Below, one piece after another: positions 8,495 through 16,023 of a stretch of 64,000 nucleotides of DNA. Made by a program: the position numbers and the translations under genes. Below the pieces are notes generated by a model. That model was not told the origin of the DNA and did no database searches. It saw only the letters and a list, made by a program, of their open reading frames with translations. Position 1 is the stretch's first letter, and the number at the start of each line of letters is the position of its first letter. This DNA comes from Gammaproteobacteria bacterium (GTDB lineage Bacteria > Pseudomonadota > Gammaproteobacteria > Steroidobacterales > Steroidobacteraceae): the NCBI GenBank assembly GCA_025358295.1, contig JANYJY010000030.1:62001-126000 (forward strand). The letters run 5' to 3'.

Positions 8495-9469
8495 ATGCAA
8501 TTTAAGTCCTGGTACCGCTCCGTCGTCCCAACCTTGTTATTGCTGGCCGTATCTGCAGTATCGAACGCGCAGCTGTCCGTAGACATATCTGTCAACCTTG
8601 CGCCCCCGGTGCTACCGGTGTACGAGCAACCCCCCATTCCCGGCGACGGATACCTTTGGACGCCTGGCTACTGGGCCTGGAGCGATGACGTTCAAGACTA
8701 CTACTGGGTACCCGGGACCTGGGTGCTTGCGCCTCAGCCCGGCTACTTGTGGACTCCCGGATACTGGGCGGCGGCCGGTGCGCTATTTTTTTGGCATGCC
8801 GGTTACTGGGGGCCGCATGTCGGATTCTATGGCGGCGTCAATTACGGATACGGCTATGGCGGCAGAGGCTTCGATGGCGGGTATTGGCAGGGCGAGCACA
8901 TGTACTACAACCGCTCGGTGACCAACATCAACTCGACCAACATCACCAATGTCTATAACAGGACCGTGATTAACAATGTCACAGTGAATCGCGCCAGTTA
9001 CAACGGTGGCAACGGCGGCGTGCGTGCCGAGGCGACTTCAGCTGAATTATCGGCGGTGCATGAGCGTCACGTAGCCCTCGCACCTGCGCAGCAACAGCAC
9101 GAACAAATGGCGCGCGAAAATCCGGTGTTGCGCGCCAGCGCCAACAACGGTCATCCGCCCATTGCCGCCACGGCGCGACCGGGCGCATTTTCCGGCGCCG
9201 GCGTAATACCTGCGCGACCGCAACCGCAAGAGCGGTCACAACCCCAGGCTCAGCCGCGCCAGCAACCGCAAGAGCGGTCGCAACCCCAGGCTCAGCCACG
9301 CCAGCAACCGCAAGAGCGGTCACAACCCCAGGCTCAGCCGCGCCAGCAACCGCAAGAGCGGCCCCAACCCCAGGCTCAGCCGCGCCAGCAACCTCAAGAG
9401 CGGCCCCAACCCCAGGCCCGGCCGCAGCAGCAACGCGCGGAACATCAGGACGATCATGGCCACCATTAG
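8495..9469 (+). CDS. secreted YXWGXW-repeat protein with Pro/Gln-rich tandem tail
   Basis: 324 residues. Signal peptide at about 1-25 (VVPTLLLLAVSAVSNAQ). The mature protein begins with aromatic repeats of the YXWGXW type (GYLWTPGYWAW, YYWVPGTW, GYLWTPGYWAA, FFWHAGYWGP), then a Gly/Tyr-rich stretch, an Asn/Thr-rich segment (NINSTNITNVYNRT), and finally five nearly identical 14-residue repeats QPQERSQPQAQPRQ ending in a His/Asp tail DDHGHH. YXWGXW proteins are common in Gram-negative envelopes and have no settled function. The Pro/Gln tail would be extended and could span periplasm or matrix; the DDHGHH end could bind metal, which is inference. Start ATG at 8495; its end overlaps the next gene by 14 bases. 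Confidence 0.85.
   Translation: MQFKSWYRSVVPTLLLLAVSAVSNAQLSVDISVNLAPPVLPVYEQPPIPGDGYLWTPGYWAWSDDVQDYYWVPGTWVLAPQPGYLWTPGYWAAAGALFFWHAGYWGPHVGFYGGVNYGYGYGGRGFDGGYWQGEHMYYNRSVTNINSTNITNVYNRTVINNVTVNRASYNGGNGGVRAEATSAELSAVHERHVALAPAQQQHEQMARENPVLRASANNGHPPIAATARPGAFSGAGVIPARPQPQERSQPQAQPRQQPQERSQPQAQPRQQPQERSQPQAQPRQQPQERPQPQAQPRQQPQERPQPQARPQQQRAEHQDDHGHH
9221..9430 (+). repeat. five tandem copies of a 42-base unit
   Basis: Direct in-frame repeats within the YXWGXW gene, each coding for QPQERSQPQAQPRQ or a close variant (Ser to Pro in units 4 and 5, last unit degenerate). The units are almost identical at DNA level, differing by single bases, which suggests recent expansion and possible length variation between strains. 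Confidence 0.95.
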
Positions 9470-9803
9470 TCACGATCCCAATGCACGCCGATTCACCACC
9501 CAGGTGGACGGCCATCAGGCGCAGCTCGACTACACGTTGACGGGCAGCACTATGAACATCACCCACACCCTAGTGGCGCCGGCCATCGAGGGGCGGGGTA
9601 TTGCCGCGGAACTCATGGCCGCGGCCTTGGCCGCAGCCCAAAACGCGGGCTGGCGGGTAAATCCATACTGTTCGTATGCCGTGGCCTACATGGCCAGGCA
9701 ACCGCAAAACGCGGGCAAGCGGGATGTCGACGATCTATTGGATGAGGCGCTGGACGAATCCTTCCCGGCCAGCGACTCGCCTTCCGTCGGCGGTTCCAGC
9801 TAG
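9456..9803 (+). CDS. small GNAT-like N-acetyltransferase with DEALDESFPASD tail
   Basis: 115 residues. The first 85 or so match the short YjdJ/YidJ-like acetyltransferase fold: RFTTQVDGHQAQLDYTL, then MNITHTLVAPAIEGRGIAAELMAAAL, the acetyl-CoA loop region, and WRVNPYCSYAVAYMARQP. The C-terminal tail LLDEALDESFPASDSPS is a recurring short motif that I recognise from many small proteobacterial proteins of unknown role. The ATG at 9456 overlaps the end of the upstream gene by 14 bases, so translation may be coupled. It converges with the ferritin-like gene, their stop codons overlapping by four bases. Substrate unknown. Confidence 0.8.
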   Translation: MATISHDPNARRFTTQVDGHQAQLDYTLTGSTMNITHTLVAPAIEGRGIAAELMAAALAAAQNAGWRVNPYCSYAVAYMARQPQNAGKRDVDDLLDEALDESFPASDSPSVGGSS

Positions 9804-10372
9804 GCGGGCAGCATGGGGCGCCCTTCGTGTGCCACGAGCAGGTCGTGCATGTCGTTCGCATGCTCTTCTTTGACCGTCAGGATGCCTTCCAGCATGGTGC
9901 GCGTCCCGGGATCATTGTTTCCAAAGTAGCGAATGAGCTCGCGATAGTGATCCACCGCGATACGCTCGGCGATCAAATTTTCCTTGATCATCTCGATCAG
10001 ATTTTCCGCGTTGCCATACTCAGACGCCGCGCGCGTGGCGAGACCGGTGGGATTAAAATCCGGTTTCCCACCGAGCTGATTGATGCGCTCGGCAACCTGA
10101 TTCATATGCTCGGCCTCTTCCTTCGCATGCTGGGCAAATTCCGCTTTTACACCTTCGCTGGATATGCCCGCGGCAGCCACTGCGTGCATGGTATATCGCA
10201 ACACGCAGACTATTTCGGTAGCCAGCACGGATTGAAGGATATTGATGGTCGTCTTGACATCACCCTGATAGGTGAATGTCACTCCGCCGCTTGCGATGTT
10301 CTTGCGTGCACGCTGGCGCAAGGTTTTCACGTCTGTAAGAAACGGCTTGGATTTCTTAATTTGCTTCGCCAT
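9800..10372 (-). CDS. ferritin-like (bacterioferritin family) protein
   Basis: 190 residues, four-helix ferritin-like domain at about 45-185. Diiron-type ligand pattern is visible: Glu in SVLATEIVCVLRY, EEAEHM in the second helix, ENLIAERIAVDHY in the third and EEHANDM in the last. A basic N-terminal arm of about 40 residues (KQIKKSKPFLTDVKTLRQRARKN) precedes the bundle, as in some Dps-like and ferritin-like proteins, and might touch DNA or other subunits. Likely role is iron storage or oxidative-stress protection in the cytoplasm; a heme-binding Met typical of true bacterioferritin was not identified with certainty. The ATG at 10372 is preceded by a GGAG-like site. Confidence 0.8.
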   Translation of the reverse strand: MAKQIKKSKPFLTDVKTLRQRARKNIASGGVTFTYQGDVKTTINILQSVLATEIVCVLRYTMHAVAAAGISSEGVKAEFAQHAKEEAEHMNQVAERINQLGGKPDFNPTGLATRAASEYGNAENLIEMIKENLIAERIAVDHYRELIRYFGNNDPGTRTMLEGILTVKEEHANDMHDLLVAHEGRPMLPA

Positions 10373-10475
10373 TTTGTTATCTCCGGAACGGTTTCGATAA
10401 GAGCGTCATTTATACACCGTCATAGGATGTCCGCCGGGGCAACTCTTTCCGTACCGCGTCAGCCGACCGCGCAAT

Positions 10476-11288
10476 TCACTGTCGGCCATTCACCGACAAG
10501 GCCTGCTCCAGCCCTGCGACCAAGGGTCCCAGTTTTGGCGGATCGGCTTCGAACGAAGGATTGACCCCGTGTTCCCGCAGGGCACGCGAGCACACGGGTC
10601 CGATGGATGCGATGAGCACGCGATTCAGCAGGCCGGCAAGCGCCGACGCCCGACCCGATTTTTCAGCCACAGAATAAAGATTATGAATCTGCACGGCGCT
10701 GGTGAATACGACGGCATCGACGCTGGATTTCGCCAATGCGTCCAGCAGGTCATTCAGAGGTTGGGTATCCGCCGGCAATGCCCACCGGTACGTGGCGATT
10801 TCTTGAACTGTGGCCCCACGGCCCTCCAATGCCTCGCGCAGCCGTTGATTGGCGGCACCGTAGCGCTGCACCAGCACCCGTGCATGATGCAGGGAGATGT
10901 CCGACACCGCCGCGAGGACAGACTCCGTCGTAAACGGCGTGGCGGCCCGTATGTCGATGCGCACCCGACGCGCGTTCAATTCCCCGACGGGCTTCGGCCC
11001 GCGGACCACGACCACGGAAGAATCCAAGTATCGCAGCAGTTCATCCGACAGTGCGGCCGCATCCGTCGCCTGAAACAATGCACGTGTGCCCACGCCGGTT
11101 TGAAATATGACCATCTTGAAAGGATTGAGTCGCCATTGCGCTACCAGCGAGGCCACCGCCTGCGGATCGACGTCCGGCACCTCTTCGAGCGCCGGCGCCA
11201 ACATCGGCACGCCGCCGCGGCGTGCGATCAATTCGCCCAAGTGTTCTCCGGTACGGGTCTCGAGAATGGCGACGACTTTGGATTTCAT
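10476..11288 (-). CDS. hemD: uroporphyrinogen-III synthase
   Basis: Cyclises hydroxymethylbilane to uroporphyrinogen III, the branch point of heme, siroheme and cobalamin synthesis, in the cytoplasm. 270 residues from the ATG at 11288 (MKSKVVAILETRTGEHLGELIARRGG); an ORF extending 20 codons further upstream lacks homology-like sequence. Two alternating lobes are visible; characteristic segments are VVVRGPKPVGELNARRV, VLVQRYGAANQRLREALEGRGA, YRWALP, VDAVVFTSAVQIHNLYSV and LIASIGPVCSRALREHGV. It stands alone, divergent from slt, rather than beside hemC as in many proteobacteria. Confidence 0.9.
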   Translation of the reverse strand: MKSKVVAILETRTGEHLGELIARRGGVPMLAPALEEVPDVDPQAVASLVAQWRLNPFKMVIFQTGVGTRALFQATDAAALSDELLRYLDSSVVVVRGPKPVGELNARRVRIDIRAATPFTTESVLAAVSDISLHHARVLVQRYGAANQRLREALEGRGATVQEIATYRWALPADTQPLNDLLDALAKSSVDAVVFTSAVQIHNLYSVAEKSGRASALAGLLNRVLIASIGPVCSRALREHGVNPSFEADPPKLGPLVAGLEQALSVNGRQ

Positions 11289-11367
11289 AGCTCGAGTATT
11301 CAACCATGCGCCCGCGTCGTTTGCTGCCCAAATCGCACGTCTCAGCACGATTGCTTAAGATGCTCCC

Positions 11368-13305
11368 ATGTTGTTACGTTCTAAATTCCTATTAATCTTG
11401 TCGCTGTCGCTGTTTGCGCGGCAAATCGCGGCCACCGATGCACCTGATGCCGTCCGTCAGGCCTTTGTAGCGGCCATGGACCGCGTTCGCCTAAATATGC
11501 CCGAGACGCCGGATCCGCCGGCACTCGAAGTCTATGCGATCCATGATTACCTCGTTGCGGCGAGACTGCGGCGCGATTTGATCAAAACGCCCGGCGATAC
11601 CCTCGACGATACAATCGATGTGTTTCTGCGCTCCCATGCAGGACAACCCGTGACGCGTGCCCTGCGTCGCGAGTGGCTGGCCAGCCTCGCCGAGCGGCGC
11701 CGCTGGCCCGTGTTTTTGCCGCGCTCTGTCGATGTGACCGATCCGCAGCTGATCTGCGACCGGCTCGCGGGGCGCTTAGCCACCGGCGACACGGACAATC
11801 TCGGCGCCGCCGTGGTGGCGCGCTGGAGCCTGCCGCAGAAGCCGCCTGCCGAATGCAGCGAGGTGTTTGAGTGGCTGCGGCGGCAGAATCTGGTGACACC
11901 GGCCCTCGCGGAAGCCCGGACCCGCGCAGCGCTTGCAGCCGACAACGCGCGCCTGGCGCGGGAATTCGCCGCCGACGTACCCGTGGCGCGCCGCGCTGCG
12001 CTACTCCAATGGTCCGATTTGTTGGACTCCCCGCCGACGGCGCTCAACGTGTTGGCCACCCATCCCGCCTTGCCTGTGGAAGCGGATGCGCTGGGCGCCG
12101 GATTCGAGAAACTCGCGCGCACCAATCCCCACGGCGCCCTGAACCTGCTGCCCGCGCTGCTCGCACGGCCCGACACCACGCCCGAGCTTAAGGCGCGGCT
12201 GCAGCGCGCCGCCGCGCTCGGCGCTGCCTACGATCGAGATCCCCAGGCACTCGCTGCATTCGACGGTGTACCTGCGGAGGCGGTCGACAACCAGGTCGAG
12301 GAATGGCGGGTACGGGCGGCACTATGGACCGGCAATTATGCCAAGGCGCTCGGATGGATCGAACACATGCCGCCGTCCCTGGCGACTCAGCCGCGCTGGC
12401 GCTACTGGCGTGCGCGCGCGGTGGCCGCCACCGCTGGAGCCGACGCGGCGGCGCCGTTTTACGGCGAAATAGCCGATTTGCGGGATTACTACGGATATCT
12501 CGCCGCCGACCGCTTGCATCGCAACTACAACTTGCGCGCGCGGCCATCCCCGGACGACGCCAAGCAACAAGCCAGACTGGAGGCCGACGCCGGCCTCATC
12601 CGAGCTCGTGAATTATTCGCCTGCGACATGGCCGACGAAGCCGGCGTCGAATGGACGGTCGTGCTGGGCGGCGCGGATGCAGCAGTCAAGGTTCAAGCCG
12701 CGCACCTTGCCTTTCGTTGGGGTTGGTATGCCCAATCCATCGCCACGCTGGCACAGGCCGGCGAATGGGACGATGTGCGCCTTCGTTATCCGCGCCCCTT
12801 TACGGATGATGTCGCGGCGGCGGGCGAACTGACACACATTCCAACGGATTGGATATTGGGCGTCATGCGCCAAGAGAGCCTGTTCCGCAAAGACGCTGTG
12901 TCGCGCGCAGACGCACGCGGCCTCATGCAGATGCTGCCCACCACCGCCGCAGCCGTGGCGCGGCGTTGGCACCGGCCCGTGCCGGATCGAGACGCCCTTT
13001 TCGATCCATCCGTGGCCATTCCGCTCGGTGCGGCCTATTTCCGCGAATTATTGGACCGCCATGCGGATCAACCAGTATTGAGCCTCGCGGCATACAATGC
13101 GGGCCCGGCGGCCGTCGCACGCTGGTTGCCGTCGACATCGATGGATGCCGACGTCTGGATCGAGAATATCCCTTACACCGAGACGCGAAGTTATGTCACA
13201 CACATATTGGAACACATCGTTGCATTTGCATGGGTGCGCGACGCCGAGCCACCGCGGCTCGGTACATTGGCGCCGGCCGTGAAGCCGACGCCATCCAACT
13301 TGTGA
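11368..13305 (+). CDS. slt: soluble lytic murein transglycosylase
   Basis: Periplasmic enzyme that cleaves peptidoglycan glycan strands with formation of 1,6-anhydromuramic acid. 645 residues. Signal peptide at 1-22 (LLILSLSLFARQIAA). A long superhelical alpha domain (about 30-450) is followed by the SLT catalytic domain: GVMRQESLFRKDAVS with the catalytic Glu, ADARGLMQMLPTTA, LGAAYFRELLDRH and YNAGPAAVARWLP, all canonical Slt70 motifs. It is divergent from hemD and followed after 40 bases by the amidohydrolase gene; the two may be cotranscribed. Confidence 0.93.
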   Translation: MLLRSKFLLILSLSLFARQIAATDAPDAVRQAFVAAMDRVRLNMPETPDPPALEVYAIHDYLVAARLRRDLIKTPGDTLDDTIDVFLRSHAGQPVTRALRREWLASLAERRRWPVFLPRSVDVTDPQLICDRLAGRLATGDTDNLGAAVVARWSLPQKPPAECSEVFEWLRRQNLVTPALAEARTRAALAADNARLAREFAADVPVARRAALLQWSDLLDSPPTALNVLATHPALPVEADALGAGFEKLARTNPHGALNLLPALLARPDTTPELKARLQRAAALGAAYDRDPQALAAFDGVPAEAVDNQVEEWRVRAALWTGNYAKALGWIEHMPPSLATQPRWRYWRARAVAATAGADAAAPFYGEIADLRDYYGYLAADRLHRNYNLRARPSPDDAKQQARLEADAGLIRARELFACDMADEAGVEWTVVLGGADAAVKVQAAHLAFRWGWYAQSIATLAQAGEWDDVRLRYPRPFTDDVAAAGELTHIPTDWILGVMRQESLFRKDAVSRADARGLMQMLPTTAAAVARRWHRPVPDRDALFDPSVAIPLGAAYFRELLDRHADQPVLSLAAYNAGPAAVARWLPSTSMDADVWIENIPYTETRSYVTHILEHIVAFAWVRDAEPPRLGTLAPAVKPTPSNL

Positions 13306-13345
13306 TAATTTTACGCCGTCAACAATAACGAGAACTCGGATTAAT

Positions 13346-14647
13346 ATGAAACTAAGCCACTTTTCCCGAATTTTGCATTGTGTGACGGCCGGCATCCTCA
13401 TGAACGGCGTCATGGCTGCCGCGGTGCATGCCGACACCGTGGTCGTGACCGCCGACCGCATGATCGACGTGCTCGCCGGCAAAGTGGTCGAACATCCGCA
13501 AATCACCATCGTCAACGGCCGGATTACGGCGGTCGCGGCTCAAGGTGCCGCGGTGACGGAGGGTGCGCGTCGCGTCGATCTGTCCGGCATGACGCTGTTG
13601 CCGGGCTTGATCGACATGCACACGCACATTACGTCGGATCCGCGTTACAGCGGCTACCGTGGACTGGAATTCACGGACAATTTCTGGACCGTGGTCGGCG
13701 TTGCCAACGCCAAAAAAACGCTCGAGGCGGGATTCACGACCATCCGCAATGTGGGCTCGAGTAACTATGACGACGTCGCCATCAAGCAAGGGATCGAACA
13801 GGGCTTCGTGCCTGGGCCGCGCATTGTGCCGGCGACCTACGCGATCGGCGCCACCGGCGGTCACTGCGACAGCACGGAATTCCCGCCTTCGATTTCGGTG
13901 CCGAGTCCGCAGATAGCCAACGGGGCCGACGAAATGCGCGCGACGGTGCGCAAGTTGCGCAAATACGGCGCCGAGGTGATCAAGTTTTGCGGCACCGGAG
14001 GCGTATTCTCCAAAACAGATTCGGTCGGCGGCCAACAATACGATCTCGCTGAAATGAAAGCGCTGGTGGACGAAGCTCACATGCTCGGCATGAAAGTTGC
14101 GGTGCATGCGCATGGGGCCGCCGGCATCAAAGATGCCATCCGTGCCGGTGTGGATACCATCGAACATGCCAGCCTGGCCGACGAGGAGGCCTTCGCTCTT
14201 GCCAAGCAGCATGGCACCTGGTTCGACATGGACATCTATAACGATGACTACATTCTGTCCGATGGCGAGAAGAACGGCGTGTTTAAGGAATCCCTCGAGA
14301 AGGAGCGCACGATCGGGTTGAAGCAGCGCCAGACATTCCAATCGGCGGTCAAAGCCGGGGTAAAAATGACTTTTGGAACGGATGCCGGCGTTTATCCGAA
14401 CGGCTACAACGCGCGTCAGTTCGCTACCATGGTGAAATGGGGAATGACGCCGATGCAGGCAATACAGGCCGCAACGGTCAACGCCGCCGAGGCCTTGGGG
14501 CGCAGCACGGATGTCGGCGCCATTGCGATCGGCCGCTACGGCGATCTCATCGCCGTAGGAGGAGATCCGCTAGCCGATGTCAACAGCCTGCGGTCAGTGG
14601 CCTTCGTGATGAAAGGCGGTGACATCGTCAAGGCACCCTCGCACTGA
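13346..14647 (+). CDS. secreted metal-dependent amidohydrolase (imidazolonepropionase-like)
   Basis: 433 residues with a signal peptide at about 1-28 (HCVTAGILMNGVMAAAVHA), so probably periplasmic. Amidohydrolase superfamily features: LPGLIDMHTHI with the metal-binding HxH, the lysine region EVIKFCGTGG, VAVHAHGAAGIKDAI, DTIEHASLADE and TFGTDAGVYPNG with the catalytic Asp; a C-terminal beta-sandwich segment (IGRYGDLIAVGGDPL) completes the fold. Members near this group include Xaa-Pro or Xaa-Arg dipeptidases and lactonase-like enzymes; the substrate cannot be assigned. Converges with the DUF1345 gene, with 7 bases between the stops. Confidence 0.85.
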   Translation: MKLSHFSRILHCVTAGILMNGVMAAAVHADTVVVTADRMIDVLAGKVVEHPQITIVNGRITAVAAQGAAVTEGARRVDLSGMTLLPGLIDMHTHITSDPRYSGYRGLEFTDNFWTVVGVANAKKTLEAGFTTIRNVGSSNYDDVAIKQGIEQGFVPGPRIVPATYAIGATGGHCDSTEFPPSISVPSPQIANGADEMRATVRKLRKYGAEVIKFCGTGGVFSKTDSVGGQQYDLAEMKALVDEAHMLGMKVAVHAHGAAGIKDAIRAGVDTIEHASLADEEAFALAKQHGTWFDMDIYNDDYILSDGEKNGVFKESLEKERTIGLKQRQTFQSAVKAGVKMTFGTDAGVYPNGYNARQFATMVKWGMTPMQAIQAATVNAAEALGRSTDVGAIAIGRYGDLIAVGGDPLADVNSLRSVAFVMKGGDIVKAPSH

Positions 14648-14654
14648 AGCCGGT

Positions 14655-15305
14655 TCAATTGGCGCCGCCGATCAGTCCCGCAGTCACGTTGATGGCGAAT
14701 CCAAGAATGGAGGCATTGAATAGAAATGAGATCATCGTGTGCGTGATCACGACTCTGCGCACGCCGGCATTCAAGGTCGAGATGTCCGCCGTCTGGCAGG
14801 CCGCGGCGATGGTAAAGGAAAAATAGACGAAATCCCAGAACACGGGCATGGACGTTTCAGGAAAACGCAGAGGACGATCCTTCTCCGGCGCGCTGTAGAA
14901 CATATCGGCATAGTGCGTAGTGAACATGCTCGGCACCAGCAACCACGAGTTCACCAGCGTCAGCGCCGCCAGCATGAAGTGCGCCACCCGTTCGGCACCC
15001 GTCGTATGCCTGAGGTTGGCCAGGGGCTCGACGATGGCGATCAAACTGAGCATCGCGGCAACGGTAACCGCGGCCAGAATGATGGTCGCCGACGCATCTT
15101 CTTCCATGTACTTGGTACATATCTGCTCGGCCGTCAGCCGCGTCATCCACAGGAAGAGGAGCGCGAGAAACAACACGACGCCGGAATTCCAACTCACCAG
15201 CACGCGGCTCATGGTCGACCAGCTTGCGGGCAGGAAAAAGAAAATCGCGCAGCCCACGGCCACGGCGATCCATAGCCGGGGATGCTCTCTAAGCGGCGCT
15301 ATCAC
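14655..15305 (-). CDS. DUF1345 family integral membrane protein
   Basis: About 216 residues with five or six predicted membrane segments (LWIAVAVGCAIFFFLPA, VVLFLALLFLWM, TIILAAVTVAAMLSLIAIV, FMLAALTLVNSWLLV, FVYFSFTIAAACQTADIST, ITHTMISFLFNASILGFAINVTAGLIG). The combination FWDFVYFSFTIAAACQTADI near the C terminus is characteristic of DUF1345. Function unknown. I prefer the GTG at 15305, one base after the stop of the DsbA-like gene; a TTG at 15326 inside that gene is the alternative. The tight spacing suggests the two form one transcript. Confidence 0.75.
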   Translation of the reverse strand: MIAPLREHPRLWIAVAVGCAIFFFLPASWSTMSRVLVSWNSGVVLFLALLFLWMTRLTAEQICTKYMEEDASATIILAAVTVAAMLSLIAIVEPLANLRHTTGAERVAHFMLAALTLVNSWLLVPSMFTTHYADMFYSAPEKDRPLRFPETSMPVFWDFVYFSFTIAAACQTADISTLNAGVRRVVITHTMISFLFNASILGFAINVTAGLIGGAN

Positions 15306-15306
15306 G

Positions 15307-15987
15307 CTACTTGCTTTCTTTTGCAACCAGCCATTTCACGAGTTCGACCAACTGATCGTTGCCTCCGGCAGATTCGGTCTGCAGGCGATATTTCCCGTTC
15401 ACGACGATGGTGGGCGTGCGATCCACGCGGTACCTTGCAATCGTGTCCTCGGCGGCGCGCACCTTGACGTCCACCGTAAATGACTTCGCAGCCGCGAGAA
15501 ATTTCTCGACGGGTACGCCGGCCTTGGCCTGATAAAACTTCGCCGCGTCTTCGATGGTGGGAAGCCGGCTCTTGATGCCGCGGGTCGCCGGATCGATGAC
15601 GGCCAGCTCATTGGATTGCCAGACGGCATTGAACATTGCATCGTGGGTCTGGTCTGCGACTCCGAGAGTTTGCGCGGTCAAATACGCAAGCTGGAACATC
15701 GGCCAGTCCTCGCTCGGGTTGAAGGACGCCGGTAGGAAATTGAATACCGCGTTGGGCGGCAGGTTGGTCTTCAGCTTATGCATGGTCGGCACGAACAAAT
15801 TGCATGCCGGACAGGCGTAGGAAAAAACCTCCGTTACTTCAACCTTTCCGGGAGGCACCGATGCCGGGCGCACCGGATCGATCAAGAAATAGTTGACGCC
15901 CTCGGTCCAGGTGGGAGCAGCACGCAGCGGCGCGCAAAAGGCCAACACTAGTGCTGCCGCCAACCCGACGCAATTCAGTAATTTCAT
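15307..15987 (-). CDS. dsbA: DsbA-family thiol:disulfide oxidoreductase with CPAC active site
   Basis: 226 residues, signal peptide at about 1-23 (CVGLAAALVLAFCAPLRAA). Thioredoxin fold with an inserted helical domain, as in DsbA: active site SYACPACNLFVPTMHKLK, inserted helices in the middle, and the cis-proline loop RTPTIVVNGKYRL. DsbA introduces disulfides into exported proteins. The dipeptide between the cysteines is Pro-Ala instead of the usual Pro-His, which should change the redox potential. The ATG at 15987 has a clear AAAGGAGC ribosome site; a TTG one codon upstream is unlikely. Followed directly by the DUF1345 gene. Many cysteine-bearing periplasmic proteins are encoded further right (XoxF, XoxG), but no specific link is shown. 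Confidence 0.88.
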   Translation of the reverse strand: MKLLNCVGLAAALVLAFCAPLRAAPTWTEGVNYFLIDPVRPASVPPGKVEVTEVFSYACPACNLFVPTMHKLKTNLPPNAVFNFLPASFNPSEDWPMFQLAYLTAQTLGVADQTHDAMFNAVWQSNELAVIDPATRGIKSRLPTIEDAAKFYQAKAGVPVEKFLAAAKSFTVDVKVRAAEDTIARYRVDRTPTIVVNGKYRLQTESAGGNDQLVELVKWLVAKESK

Positions 15988-16023
15988 CAAAGCTCCTTTA
16001 TCCGGTTCATTGGGTCCCGGCAG

